A model generated the notes under the pieces. It made no database searches and had not been told where the DNA came from. It was given only the letters and a program-made list of their open reading frames with translations. A program made the position numbers and the translations under genes. Source: Streptomyces sp. CB01580 (GTDB taxonomy: Bacteria > Actinomycetota > Actinomycetes > Streptomycetales > Streptomycetaceae). Taken from it: 64,000 bases of DNA. The DNA is taken from positions 1-64,000 of the forward strand of contig NZ_LIXJ01000032.1 in NCBI RefSeq assembly GCF_001905795.1, in the 5' to 3' direction. This document shows, piece by piece, positions 1 to 8,847 of the stretch (positions within the stretch are counted from its first letter, which is position 1; each line of letters opens with the position of its first letter).

Positions 1-49
1 TACCTAACAAAGCCCTACTAGGGAATCATGCACGATATCGGGACGAAGA

Positions 50-85
50 GTCACCCCCCGGAGGGCGGGAAGCCCGGAGGGTGAC
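50..85 (-). terminator. Hairpin downstream of pirin gene
   Basis: A 7-bp perfect stem (50-56 with 79-85) encloses a GC-rich loop that can pair further. It sits just past the pirin stop codon. It fits the U-tract-less terminators usual in Streptomyces. The first 49 bases of the window show no gene I can support. Confidence 0.55.
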
Positions 86-100
86 CCGGAGCAGGACGGC

Positions 101-1057
101 TCACATGCCGTGGACGGCCGGGATCCGGCCGAGCCGGCCGGCCTGGAAGTCCTCGAACGCCTGCTTGAGTTCGGCCTGACTGTTCATCACGAACGGTCCG
201 TAGTGCGCCATCGGCTCACGGATCGGACGGCCGCCGAGCAGCACGACCTCCAGGTCCGGCGTGTTGCCGTCCTGCTTCTCGTCCGCGCGGACGGTCAGCG
301 AGGAACCGGCGCCGAAGACCGCGGTCTGCCCCAGATGGATCGGACGGCGGTCCGCGCCGACACTGCCGCGCCCGGCCATCACGTACGCGAGCGCGTTGAA
401 GTCCTCGCTCCACGGCAGGGTCACCTCGGCACCGGGCCGGATGGTGGCGTGGACCATCGTGATCGGGGTGTGGGTGACGCCGGGGCCCTCGTGCCCGTCG
501 AGCTCACCGGCGATGACACGGAGCAGCGCGCCGCCGTCCGGGGAGGCGAGGAGCTGGACCTGGCCGCCGCGGATGTCCTGGTAGCGCGGGTCCATCATCT
601 TGTGGGACCTGGGCAGGTTCACCCAGAGCTGGAGGCCGTGGAAGAGGCCGCCCGACATCACGAGGGACTCCGGCGGCGCCTCGATGTGCAGGAGGCCCGA
701 ACCGGCGGTCATCCACTGGGTGTCACCGTTCTGGATGGTGCCGCCGCCACCGTTGGAGTCCTGGTGGATGAAGGTGCCGTCGATGATGTAGGTGACGGTC
801 TCGAAGCCGCGGTGCGGGTGCCACGGGGTGCCCTTCGGCTCCCCGGGCTGATACTCCACCTCGCCCATCTGGTCCATCATGATGAACGGATCGAGGTGCT
901 TGTAGTTGATCCCGGCGAACGCGCGGCGAACCGGGAAGCCCTCGCCCTCGTATCCGCTCGGTGCCGTCGTGACGGCGAGCACGGGACGGGCGACGGCGTC
1001 GCCGGAAGCGGCGACCTTGGGCAGGGTCAGCGGGTTTTCGACGGTCACTGCGGGCAT
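101..1057 (-). CDS. Pirin family protein (bicupin)
   Basis: 318 aa, the usual pirin length. The N-terminal cupin carries the four metal ligands in the expected HxH...HxE spacing: His80 and His82 in WHPHRG, then His124 and Glu126 in LLHIEAP. Family members are Fe(II)-binding bicupins. Some have quercetinase activity and others act as redox-linked cofactors, so the substrate cannot be called here. ATG at 1057 is chosen because a near-perfect ribosome site (GGAGGTGG) lies 5-6 bases upstream. An upstream extension in the same frame has no ribosome site and low-complexity sequence. The gene is monocistronic, with its own hairpin downstream. Confidence 0.93.
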   Translation of the reverse strand: MPAVTVENPLTLPKVAASGDAVARPVLAVTTAPSGYEGEGFPVRRAFAGINYKHLDPFIMMDQMGEVEYQPGEPKGTPWHPHRGFETVTYIIDGTFIHQDSNGGGGTIQNGDTQWMTAGSGLLHIEAPPESLVMSGGLFHGLQLWVNLPRSHKMMDPRYQDIRGGQVQLLASPDGGALLRVIAGELDGHEGPGVTHTPITMVHATIRPGAEVTLPWSEDFNALAYVMAGRGSVGADRRPIHLGQTAVFGAGSSLTVRADEKQDGNTPDLEVVLLGGRPIREPMAHYGPFVMNSQAELKQAFEDFQAGRLGRIPAVHGM

Positions 1058-1110
1058 GGGAGCCACCTCCGGTTTGTCGTGCCTCCAATTTAGTTGAACA
1101 GTGAACATCT
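1058..1110 (-). promoter_or_regulatory. Pirin promoter region with direct repeat
   Basis: The leader is locally AT-rich for this genome. Read on the minus strand it holds two tandem half-sites of the form GTTCACT/GTTCAAC around 1092-1107, followed by the ribosome site. A repressor of MarR or TetR type could bind there. That is inference; no -10/-35 pair is convincing. Confidence 0.3.
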
Positions 1111-1183
1111 TGCAAGGCGCCCGGCATTCCCGCGCCGGAATCCCCGCGGGGGAAGTCCCGGCGCCTCCCGCACCGGAACGACG

Positions 1184-1252
1184 AGGGGCCCGCACCGCGC
1201 CCGGATGCCGCCGGTTGATCACCGGTGGTGTCCGAACGTGGTGCGGGCCCCT
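1184..1252 (-). terminator. Large hairpin between SseB-like gene and pirin
   Basis: A perfect 13-bp stem (1184-1196 with 1240-1252) encloses a loop that has its own small dyad (about 1211-1225). It is just downstream of the SseB-like stop codon, so it most likely ends that transcript. Confidence 0.6.
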
Positions 1253-1279
1253 GGGGAGGACGGGGGAGGAACGAGGGCG

Positions 1280-1720
1280 TCAGCCGTACATGCGGCGCAT
1301 CGCGAAGTCGACCATCTGCTCCACGGCCTTGGCGTCGAAGACCATGCGGTGCTCACCCTCCATGTCGAGGACGAAGCCGTAGCCGGTCGGCAGCAGGTCG
1401 ATCACCTCGGCGCCGGTGATCACGAAGTACTTGGACTCCTTGCCCGCGTACCGCCGCAGCTCCTTGAGCGTGGTGAACATCGGGATCACCGGATGCTGCG
1501 TGTTGTGCAGCGCGAGGAATCCCGGGTTGTCACCGCGCGGGCAGTAGACCTTCGACGTGGCGAAGATCTGCTGGAAGTCCTCCGCGGACAGCGAGCCGGT
1601 CGTGAAGGCGCGTACCGCGTCCCGGAGGGACGGCGGCGAGGGCTCGGGATACAGCGGCTGCTCGCCGTAGCCGCCGCCCATCTGCTGCTGCGCGCCCGGG
1701 TTCTGGTCGTAGCCGTACAT
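1280..1720 (-). CDS. SseB family protein (SseB N-terminal domain)
   Basis: 146 aa. After a Gln/Gly/Tyr-rich N-terminal 30 residues comes a single alpha/beta domain of the SseB N-terminal type, ending in a Phe-Ala-Met-Arg-Arg-Met-Tyr-Gly tail. The family occurs as a short conserved protein in actinobacteria and its biochemical role is unknown; SseB in enterobacteria names the domain, not the function. The start MYGYDQN is chosen by similarity to remembered Streptomyces homologues. No good ribosome site precedes it. An upstream in-frame ATG (1744) with an AAGGGGG too close to it is an alternative that would add 8 residues. It is divergent from the acyl-CoA dehydrogenase gene. Confidence 0.8.
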   Translation of the reverse strand: MYGYDQNPGAQQQMGGGYGEQPLYPEPSPPSLRDAVRAFTTGSLSAEDFQQIFATSKVYCPRGDNPGFLALHNTQHPVIPMFTTLKELRRYAGKESKYFVITGAEVIDLLPTGYGFVLDMEGEHRMVFDAKAVEQMVDFAMRRMYG

Positions 1721-1894
1721 GCGGCAAAGAGTAATGGGACACATCGCCCCCTTGAGGGGTTGCATCTTATTACTGACGGGTAGCATCATCGGAGGGGTCA
1801 GCTGATATGCGTACCGCCAGCTCGTCGCCCACCCGGCCCGCACGCCGCGCCCGGGGCGTCGCGTGCCACTGCTATTGATTACGGAGAGCCTTCC
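1721..1894. promoter_or_regulatory. Divergent promoter region, SseB-like / acyl-CoA dehydrogenase
   Basis: 174 bp between divergent genes. It contains an imperfect dyad around 1768-1792 (TTACTGAC...GGTAGC) in an AT-richer patch and a small CCCC-GGGG hairpin near 1748-1760. The dyad resembles TetR-type operators in front of fatty-acid oxidation genes, but I cannot assign a regulator. Confidence 0.35.
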
Positions 1895-3721
1895 ATGGGG
1901 CACTACAAGTCGAATCTCCGCGACATCGAGTTCAACCTCTTCGAGGTGCTCGGTCGCGACAAGACGTACGGCACCGGACCGTTCGCCGAGATGGACGTCG
2001 AGACGGCGAAGAGCATCCTCGACGAGATCACCCGCCTCGCGGAGAACGAGCTGGCCGACTCCTTCGCCGATGCCGACCGCAACCCGCCGGTCTTCGACCC
2101 GGAGACCAACACCGCGCCGGTCCCGGACACGTTCAAGAAGTCGTACCAGGCCTTCATGGACTCCGAGTACTGGCGCCTGGGCCTGCCCGAGGAGATCGGC
2201 GGCACCACCTCGCCGCGCTCCCTGATCTGGGCGTACGCGGAGCTGCTGCTGGGCTCGAACCCGGCCATCTGGATGTACTCCTCCGGCCCGGCGTTCGCCG
2301 GCATCCTCTTCGACGAGGGCAACGAGGCGCAGAAGAAGGTCGCGCAGATCGCCGTCGAGAAGCAGTGGGGCTCGACGATGGTGCTGACCGAGCCGGACGC
2401 CGGTTCGGACGTCGGCGCGGGCCGTACGAAGGCGGTCGAGCAGGAGGACGGCTCCTGGCACATCGAGGGCGTGAAGCGGTTCATCACCTCGGGCGAGCAC
2501 GACATGTCCGAGAACATCCTCCACTACGTGCTGGCCCGCCCCGAGGGCGCCGGCCCCGGCACCAAGGGCCTCTCGCTCTTCCTCGTCCCCAAGTTCCACT
2601 TCGACTGGGAGACCGGCGAGCTGGGCGAGCGCAACGGCGCGTACGCGACGAACGTCGAGCACAAGATGGGCCTCAAGGCGTCCAACACCTGCGAGATGAC
2701 GTTCGGCGACAAGCACCCGGCCAAGGGCTGGCTGATCGGCGACAAGCACGACGGCATCCGCCAGATGTTCCGCATCATCGAGTTCGCCCGCATGATGGTC
2801 GGCACGAAGGCCATCGCGACCCTGTCGACCGGATACCTGAACGCGCTGGAGTACGCCAAGGAGCGCGTCCAGGGCAGCGACCTGTCGCAGTTCATGGACA
2901 AGACCGCGCCCAAGGTCACCATCACGCACCACCCCGACGTGCGCCGCTCCCTCATGACGCAGAAGGCGTACGCGGAGGGCATGCGCTCCCTCGTCCTGTA
3001 CACCGCGTCCGTCCAGGACGCGATCCAGGAGAAGGAGGCCGCGGGCGAGGACACCAAGGCGCTGAACGGCCTGAACGACCTGCTGCTCCCGATCGTGAAG
3101 GGCTACGGCTCCGAGAAGTCCTACGAGCAGCTGGCGCAGTCGCTCCAGACGTTCGGCGGCTCCGGGTACCTCCAGGAGTACCCGATCGAGCAGTACATCC
3201 GTGACTCCAAGATCGACACGCTGTACGAGGGCACGACGGCGATCCAGGGCCAGGACTTCTTCTTCCGGAAGATCGTCCGTGACCAGGGCGCCTCGCTGAA
3301 CACCCTGTCCGAGGAGATCAAGCAGTTCCTCACCGACGCCCAGGGCGACGAGGAGCTGTCCGGCGCGCTGGACTCGCTCGCCAAGGCGGCCGTGGACCTG
3401 GAGGCGATCGTCGGCACGATGATCACCGACCTCACCGCGACCGGCGAGGACGTCAAGAACATCTACAAGGTGGGCCTGAACACCACCCGCCTGCTGATGT
3501 CCTCCGGCGATGTCGTCGTCGGCTACCTGCTGCTCAAGGGCGCGCACATCGCGTCCCAGAAGCTGGCCACCGCCTCCGCGAAGGACGTCGCCTTCTACCA
3601 GGGCAAGATCGCCGCCGCGAAGTTCTTCGCCGCGAACGTCCTGCCGGGCGTCTCCACCGAGCGGGCGCTCGCCGAGTCCGTCGACAACTCGCTGATGGAG
3701 CTGGACGAGGCCGCGTTCTAG
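1895..3721 (+). CDS. Acyl-CoA dehydrogenase, long C-terminal type
   Basis: 608 aa, about 200 residues longer than classical acyl-CoA dehydrogenases. It matches the subfamily with an extra N-terminal segment and a C-terminal acetyl-CoA-dehydrogenase-like helical domain. It should oxidise an acyl-CoA at C2-C3 with FAD. Visible signatures are the FAD/substrate-binding TEPDAGSD block near residue 170, the helical C-domain with QTFGGSGYLQEYP, and the catalytic base Glu445 in LYEGTTAIQGQ. ATG at 1895 has a GGAGAG ribosome site 8 bases upstream. Chain-length preference cannot be read from sequence. Its stop codon lies inside a palindromic repeat element. Confidence 0.95.
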   Translation: MGHYKSNLRDIEFNLFEVLGRDKTYGTGPFAEMDVETAKSILDEITRLAENELADSFADADRNPPVFDPETNTAPVPDTFKKSYQAFMDSEYWRLGLPEEIGGTTSPRSLIWAYAELLLGSNPAIWMYSSGPAFAGILFDEGNEAQKKVAQIAVEKQWGSTMVLTEPDAGSDVGAGRTKAVEQEDGSWHIEGVKRFITSGEHDMSENILHYVLARPEGAGPGTKGLSLFLVPKFHFDWETGELGERNGAYATNVEHKMGLKASNTCEMTFGDKHPAKGWLIGDKHDGIRQMFRIIEFARMMVGTKAIATLSTGYLNALEYAKERVQGSDLSQFMDKTAPKVTITHHPDVRRSLMTQKAYAEGMRSLVLYTASVQDAIQEKEAAGEDTKALNGLNDLLLPIVKGYGSEKSYEQLAQSLQTFGGSGYLQEYPIEQYIRDSKIDTLYEGTTAIQGQDFFFRKIVRDQGASLNTLSEEIKQFLTDAQGDEELSGALDSLAKAAVDLEAIVGTMITDLTATGEDVKNIYKVGLNTTRLLMSSGDVVVGYLLLKGAHIASQKLATASAKDVAFYQGKIAAAKFFAANVLPGVSTERALAESVDNSLMELDEAAF

Positions 3722-3798
3722 TGCCGTGACCGGCAAGGTTTGCCCGGAAGGAGCGGCGTCCGGTGCGACGGGGCAAACGTTGCCGGGAGCGGCACTAG
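3718..3798. repeat. Palindromic interspersed repeat, copy 1
   Basis: 81 bp. It begins CTAGTGCC and ends GGCACTAG, an exact inverted pair, with a second internal inverted pair around GGCAAGGTTTGCCC and GGGGCAAACGTTGCC. A second copy, inverted and lacking about 14 internal bases, lies at 38280-38348. It overlaps the TAG stop of the acyl-CoA dehydrogenase. I remember similar AGTGCCGTGACCGG palindromes scattered through Streptomyces genomes. It has no coding capacity. Confidence 0.85.
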
Positions 3799-3824
3799 GC
3801 CTCTCCCACCCGGGATCGTCGACC

Positions 3825-3862
3825 GGCACCGCCACCCGTACGCACTTTCGGGTGGCGGTGCC
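3825..3862 (+). terminator. 13-bp perfect-stem terminator
   Basis: Stem 3825-3837 pairs perfectly with 3850-3862 around a 12-base loop. It lies about 100 bases downstream of the acyl-CoA dehydrogenase and is a strong candidate terminator for it. Confidence 0.7.
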
Positions 3863-3966
3863 TTCGTACGGGCTGGGCACGCTGCGGGCACGGCCGAGAA
3901 TCCCGTTCATGGGAGGAACCACCACCGCCGAGGCACTGCCCGAAGCGTCGCGATCGCGGCACTTCG

Positions 3967-3987
3967 GGGACGGCGCGCCGCCGTCCC
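3967..3987. other. GC palindrome upstream of aminopeptidase
   Basis: A 21-base perfect palindrome (9-bp arms, GGGACGGCG and its complement). It follows an imperfect dyad at about 3939-3968. The remainder of the 3722-4057 gap holds the repeat, the terminator and, next to the aminopeptidase start, a TACAGT -10-like hexamer 7 bases before the ATG, so the transcript could be leaderless. Confidence 0.4.
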
Positions 3988-4057
3988 GTACAGCGGCGCG
4001 TGCCGAGTGCGGGACGATGGGGAAACGTTCCGGTCCGGCCTCGTTACAGTGAAGAAC

Positions 4058-5356
4058 ATGAGTTCCTCCCTCCGCTTCGACCGCGGGCACACCGACGACC
4101 TGATGGCCTTCCTGATGGCCTCCCCCTCCCCGTACCACGCGGTGGCCACCGCGGCGGCGCGGCTGGAGAAGGCCGGGTTCCGGCAGGTCGAGGAGACCGC
4201 GGCCTGGGACGGCACTCACGGAGGGAAGTACGTCCTGCGCGGCGGCGCGATCGTGGCCTGGTACGTGCCGGAGGGAGCCAAGGCGCACACCCCGTACCGG
4301 ATCGTCGGGGCGCACACCGACTCGCCGAACCTGCGGGTCAAGCCGCTGCCCGACACCGGGGCGCACGGCTGGCGCCAGGTCGCCGTGGAGATCTACGGCG
4401 GGACGCTCCTCAACACCTGGCTGGACCGCGATCTCGGGCTCGCCGGGCGGATCTCGCTGCGCGGGGGCACGCACCGGCTGGTGAACATCGACCGGCCGCT
4501 GCTGCGCGTGCCTCAGCTGGCCGTGCACCTGGACCGCTCGGCCAACCCGGACGGTCTGAAGCTTGACCGGCAGAAGCACATGCAGCCGATCTGGGGCCTC
4601 GGGGATGTCGAGGAGGGCGACCTGATCCGGTTCGTCGCCGAGGAGGCCGGAGTCGACGCCGATGACGTCATCGGCTGGGACCTGATGCCGCACCCCGTCG
4701 AGCCGCCCGCCTACCTGGGCCGGGACCGCGAGCTGCTGGCCGGCCCGCGGATGGACAACCTCCTCTCCGTGCACGCGGCGACCGCAGCGCTCGCCGCCGT
4801 CGCCGGGCAGCCGGACGCCGAGCTCCCGTACATCCCGGTCATGGCGGCCTTCGACCACGAGGAGAACGGCTCCCAGTCGGACACCGGCGCCGACGGGCCG
4901 CTGCTGGGCACGGTGCTGGAGCGCTCGGTGTTCGCGCGCGGCGGTTCGTACGAGGACCGCGCACGGGCGTTCGCCGGGACCGCCTGCCTCTCCTCCGACA
5001 CCGGCCACGCCATCCACCCCAACTACGCCGAGCGCCACGACCCGACCCACCACCCGGTGGTCAACGGCGGGCCGATCCTCAAGGTCAACGTCAACATGCG
5101 GTACGCGACCGACGGCGGCGGCCGGGCCGTGTTCGCGGAGGCGTGCCGGAAGGCGGGCGTGCCGTGGCAGACGTTCGTCTCCAACAACTCGATGCCGTGC
5201 GGCACCACCATCGGGCCGATCACCGCCGCCCGGCACGGCATCCAGACCGTGGACATCGGCGTCCCCATCCTGTCGATGCACAGCGCCCGCGAACTGTGCG
5301 GCGCGGACGACCCGTACCTGCTGGCCAACGCGCTGTCGGCGTTCCTGACGGGCTGA
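4058..5356 (+). CDS. apeB: M18 family aminopeptidase
   Basis: 432 aa, normal for the M18 (aspartyl aminopeptidase) family: a cytosolic metallopeptidase with two metal ions that releases N-terminal, often acidic, residues. Metal and catalytic motifs are visible: AHTDSPN (His86 and Asp88), GPRMDNL, FDHEENGSQSDTGA with the catalytic Glu-Glu pair, and a distal His-rich loop HPNYAERHDPTHHP. ATG 4058 begins the conserved N-terminus (SSSLRFDRGHTDDLMAFL). The in-frame GTG 9 bases upstream is possible. No Shine-Dalgarno is evident, consistent with a leaderless message. It is followed by a SARP regulator after 166 bases. Confidence 0.95.
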   Translation: MSSSLRFDRGHTDDLMAFLMASPSPYHAVATAAARLEKAGFRQVEETAAWDGTHGGKYVLRGGAIVAWYVPEGAKAHTPYRIVGAHTDSPNLRVKPLPDTGAHGWRQVAVEIYGGTLLNTWLDRDLGLAGRISLRGGTHRLVNIDRPLLRVPQLAVHLDRSANPDGLKLDRQKHMQPIWGLGDVEEGDLIRFVAEEAGVDADDVIGWDLMPHPVEPPAYLGRDRELLAGPRMDNLLSVHAATAALAAVAGQPDAELPYIPVMAAFDHEENGSQSDTGADGPLLGTVLERSVFARGGSYEDRARAFAGTACLSSDTGHAIHPNYAERHDPTHHPVVNGGPILKVNVNMRYATDGGGRAVFAEACRKAGVPWQTFVSNNSMPCGTTIGPITAARHGIQTVDIGVPILSMHSARELCGADDPYLLANALSAFLTG

Positions 5357-5522
5357 TCCGCCGGGCCGAGCCCCCGGGCTGATCAGCCCGGAAGGGTTCC
5401 TCGGGCCGACGGCCCCGCGACCGGCCGGGAATCGCCGCTCACGGCTCCCCGGCACCCCCCGATATCCTGGGGCCATGCCGTGCCCCCGCCGGGGCGCATC
5501 CCGCCCGGAAGGGGAGCCGCAC

Positions 5523-8420
5523 GTGGAGTTCCGGCTGCTCGGCACCGTCTCCGTGGAGACGCTCACCGGACCGCTGCCGCTCGGACCCGCGAAACGCCGC
5601 AGCCTGCTCGCCGCGCTGCTGCTGTCCGCCAACACCCCCGTATCCATGGCCCGGTTGACGGACTCGCTGTGGGACGACGCCCCGCCGCTGCACGCCCGCG
5701 GCGTCATCCAAGGACACGTGTCCCGGCTCCGTGCCCTCCTGGTCGGCGCGGACGCCGGGGCATACGGGGTGGAGCTGGTCACCCTCGGCGACGCGTACCT
5801 GCTCCGGCTGTCGGAGTCCCTGCTGGACACGCACCGGTTCGAGGAACTCCTGCTGCTGGCACGGGAACAGCGCGATCCCGCGGACTCCGTGCTGATGCTC
5901 AAGGAGGCCCTGTCCCTGTGGCAGGGCCCGGCGCTCACCGGGGTGTTCGCCGCCCCGCCGCTCCAGGCGGCCGCCCACTCCCTGGAGGAGTCACGGCTGG
6001 CGACGGTCGAACAACTGGCTTACGCATACGGGGTCTTGGGCGAGCACAGCCGGGCCGCGGCGGTGCTGCGCACGGAGGCTGCCGCGCATCCGATGCGGGA
6101 GTCGCTGGCCGCCGCGCTGATGACGGCGCTGTACCGGGCGGGGCGCCAGTCCGAGGCACTGGACTGGTTCCACCGCACCCGGCGGCTGCTCGCCGAGGAG
6201 CTGGGCATCGACCCGGGGCACGAACTCGCCGACGCGTACGCCCTGATCCTGCGCGGCGACCCCGGCCCGGAGCGCGCCGCCGAGCCGGACCGTACGGCCG
6301 GAGGAGCGGGCGGGACCAACCGCACGGCCGGAACGGACCGCACGGACGAAGCACACCACGCACCGGCCCGCACGGACCACGCGGTCCGGACGAACCGTGC
6401 GGGCGGACCGGGTCTTGCCGGCGGACCGGGCCGCGCTGCCGTCGCGTCGCCTCCCCATGCCTCCACCGCCCCGACCCTGGCCCTCTCGGCCGGCGAACCG
6501 CGCCCCGCCGATCTGCTCCCCCGCGCGCCCCGCGGCTTCCAGGGACGGGCCGCCGAACTGGCCGCGCTCGGCCGGGCCGCGGCGGGCGAGGCACCCGTCT
6601 GCCTGGTCACCGGACCGGCCGGGGTGGGGAAGACCGCGCTGGCCCTCCATTGGGCGCACCGCAACGCCGCCGCCTTCCCGGACGGGCGGCTCTTCGCCGA
6701 TCTGCGCGGGTTCAGCGACACCGGTGAACCCGCGCCCGTGGAGGTCCTGCGCGAGTTCCTGCTGGCGCTGGGCGTCGCACCGCGTCGCGTCCCGGAGTCG
6801 GTGTCCGCGGCAGCCGCACTGTTCCGGTCGCTGACCGACCGACGTCGGCTGCTCGTCGTCCTCGACAACGCCCGCGACTCCGCCTCCGTCCGGCCGCTGC
6901 TGCCCGGCGGCGCCGACTGCGTCACGCTGGTCACCAGCCGGAACCGGCTGGAGGGCCTCATCGCCTCGGACGCGGCCCGCCCCGTGCCGGTCGATGTCCT
7001 CGAACCCCAGGACGGCACCGCCCTGCTGGCCGGAGTGCTCGGCGAGGAACGGGTCCTCGCCGAACCCATGGCGGCCCGACGGCTCGCCGAGCTGTGCGGG
7101 GGCCTGCCCCTGGCCCTGCGGGTCACCGCGGCCCGGCTGGCCGGGCGCCCTCGCTGGACGCTGGCGGGCCTGGCCGACGAACTGGCCGACGAACGCAGCC
7201 GGCTGACGTACCTCGATGTGGACGACACCGGTGTCCCGGCCGCGCTACGGCTGACCGTGCAGCAGCTGTCGCCGGACGCCGTCCACCAGTTCACCCGGCT
7301 CGGACACCACCCCGGCAGCCACTTCGACCCGTACACGGCCGCCGCGCTCGCCGGTACGAACCCGGTCACCGCCGCGGCGGCACTGGAACGGCTCGCCACC
7401 GCCCATCTCGTCACCGAGACGGCTCCCGGGCGCTGGATTCTGCACGACCTGGTGCGCCTCTATGCCCGCGGCCTGGACCCGGCGTCCGCGGACGAGGCGC
7501 TCCGCAATGTCCTCGACCACTACATCGCCACCGCGCTCGCCGCCGCCGACACGGCCGAACCCGGCGGTGAGCCCTGCTTCGTCCTGCCGGAGGACTTCCG
7601 CGCGCCCGCCGCGGTCCGGGACTTCGCCGACCGGGCGACGGCCATGCGCTGGCTGGCCGCCGAACGCGACGATCTGGCCCTCGCCGCCGTGGCGGCCCGG
7701 ACCGCGGGACTCCACGACCGGGCCTGGCGGATCATCCTCCTCCAGTGGCCGCAGGTCGTGTGGCGGGTACGGGACAACTGGTCGCCGCTGTTGGAACTGG
7801 CTCTCGGCTCCGCACGCGCCGAGAAGGACCCGTACGCCGAGTCGCGGGTGCTCAACCTGCTGGGCTGGGTGCTCACCGAGGAGGGCAGGACCTCGGAGGC
7901 CATCGCCCTACTGGAACGCTCGCCCGGTCTCGCCCGGCAGGCCGGTGACCGGCTCGGTGAGGCGACCGCGCTGGTCAACCTGGCCGTCGTCCAGGCCGAG
8001 GACGGCGGGCTCGACGCGGCGTTGGTGGACTGCGCCCGCGCCGTCGACCTGGCCCGCGAGGAGGGCGACACGCACACGGAGATGCTCGCCCTGCAGCATC
8101 TCGCCCGGATGCAGCTCACCGCGAACCGGCCGCAGGACGCCCTCGACTCCGCCCGCGCGGCCCTCGCCCTCGGGCCCGAACAGGAGGAGGAGGCCCGCCG
8201 GGTACTGCTGCTGACCGTCGGCGGAGAGGCCCGGCTGGCGCTCGGCGACGAGGAGGCGGGCATCCGGATGCTGGACCTGGCGGCAGCGGAGGCGGAACGC
8301 ACCGGGTACGACCAGGGGGCGGTGCGGGCCCTCGAAGCCCTGCTGCGGGTCACCGCACGCGCGGAGTACCGCAGACGGTACGAAGAGGCGGTCGGACGGC
8401 TCGCCGTCGACGACGACTGA
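5523..8420 (+). CDS. AfsR/SARP-type regulator with NB-ARC and TPR domains
   Basis: 965 aa. Order of domains: an OmpR-like winged helix (1-95), a bacterial transcriptional activation (BTAD) domain (about 95-250), a Thr/Gly/Arg-rich linker (about 250-340), an NB-ARC STAND ATPase with P-loop GPAGVGKTAL near residue 365, a Walker-B-like LLVVLDNA and a GLPL motif, then tetratricopeptide helices to the end. AfsR-like proteins activate secondary-metabolism genes, with ATP binding as a switch and kinases as inputs. GTG 5523 is preferred because AAGGGGAG sits 6-7 bases upstream. An ATG at 5475 would add 16 residues unlike SARP N-termini. No biosynthetic cluster is adjacent, so its targets are elsewhere or it is pleiotropic. 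Confidence 0.92.
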   Translation: MEFRLLGTVSVETLTGPLPLGPAKRRSLLAALLLSANTPVSMARLTDSLWDDAPPLHARGVIQGHVSRLRALLVGADAGAYGVELVTLGDAYLLRLSESLLDTHRFEELLLLAREQRDPADSVLMLKEALSLWQGPALTGVFAAPPLQAAAHSLEESRLATVEQLAYAYGVLGEHSRAAAVLRTEAAAHPMRESLAAALMTALYRAGRQSEALDWFHRTRRLLAEELGIDPGHELADAYALILRGDPGPERAAEPDRTAGGAGGTNRTAGTDRTDEAHHAPARTDHAVRTNRAGGPGLAGGPGRAAVASPPHASTAPTLALSAGEPRPADLLPRAPRGFQGRAAELAALGRAAAGEAPVCLVTGPAGVGKTALALHWAHRNAAAFPDGRLFADLRGFSDTGEPAPVEVLREFLLALGVAPRRVPESVSAAAALFRSLTDRRRLLVVLDNARDSASVRPLLPGGADCVTLVTSRNRLEGLIASDAARPVPVDVLEPQDGTALLAGVLGEERVLAEPMAARRLAELCGGLPLALRVTAARLAGRPRWTLAGLADELADERSRLTYLDVDDTGVPAALRLTVQQLSPDAVHQFTRLGHHPGSHFDPYTAAALAGTNPVTAAAALERLATAHLVTETAPGRWILHDLVRLYARGLDPASADEALRNVLDHYIATALAAADTAEPGGEPCFVLPEDFRAPAAVRDFADRATAMRWLAAERDDLALAAVAARTAGLHDRAWRIILLQWPQVVWRVRDNWSPLLELALGSARAEKDPYAESRVLNLLGWVLTEEGRTSEAIALLERSPGLARQAGDRLGEATALVNLAVVQAEDGGLDAALVDCARAVDLAREEGDTHTEMLALQHLARMQLTANRPQDALDSARAALALGPEQEEEARRVLLLTVGGEARLALGDEEAGIRMLDLAAAEAERTGYDQGAVRALEALLRVTARAEYRRRYEEAVGRLAVDDD

Positions 8421-8478
8421 GCCCGCGCCGCTGCGTGCGTTCCCACCGTTCGAGTGGGCGGGCGTGGCGGCGAGGAAA

Positions 8479-8574
8479 CCCACGCAGACACACACCAGGA
8501 CGGCCGCGCGGGCATTCACAAGAGCACCCACGCAGGCACACAACAGGACGGCCGCGCGGGCACCCACGAGGCCG
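8479..8574. repeat. 48-bp tandem repeat, two units
   Basis: Units 8479-8526 and 8527-8574 share the core CCACGCAGRCACACAMCAGG followed by ACGGCCGCGCGGGC. Degenerate partial units continue to about 8690. The whole 8421-8847 gap (427 bp) shows no convincing gene; short frames across the repeat read His/Thr/Gly-rich low-complexity sequence. Confidence 0.75.
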
Positions 8575-8847
8575 CCCGAGCAGGCACCTGTGGAGAGGTG
8601 CTCCGAAGAGCCCCGTGGGAGCGCCCGCGCAAGCCCCTGTGAAGACACCCGCTCAAGCCCTGACGGAGATGCCCGCGCAGCACGACAGGGAACGTCAGCG
8701 GGACGTCAGCGGGACAACAGCGGAACATGAGCGACGGGCCCCAGACTCATGGATGTCAGCAGGTCAGAGGCGTCCGCCGGATGACCGGGGCCGAGGCGTC
8801 CGCCTCCCATCGCACTCGTCACACTCGTCACACTCGGGGGAAAAACC

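Noticed and set aside
1280..5938. A 1552-codon open frame on the minus strand
   Set aside because: It is an antisense shadow of the acyl-CoA dehydrogenase, aminopeptidase and SARP genes with no domain similarity. Only the last 146 codons (SseB-like) are real.
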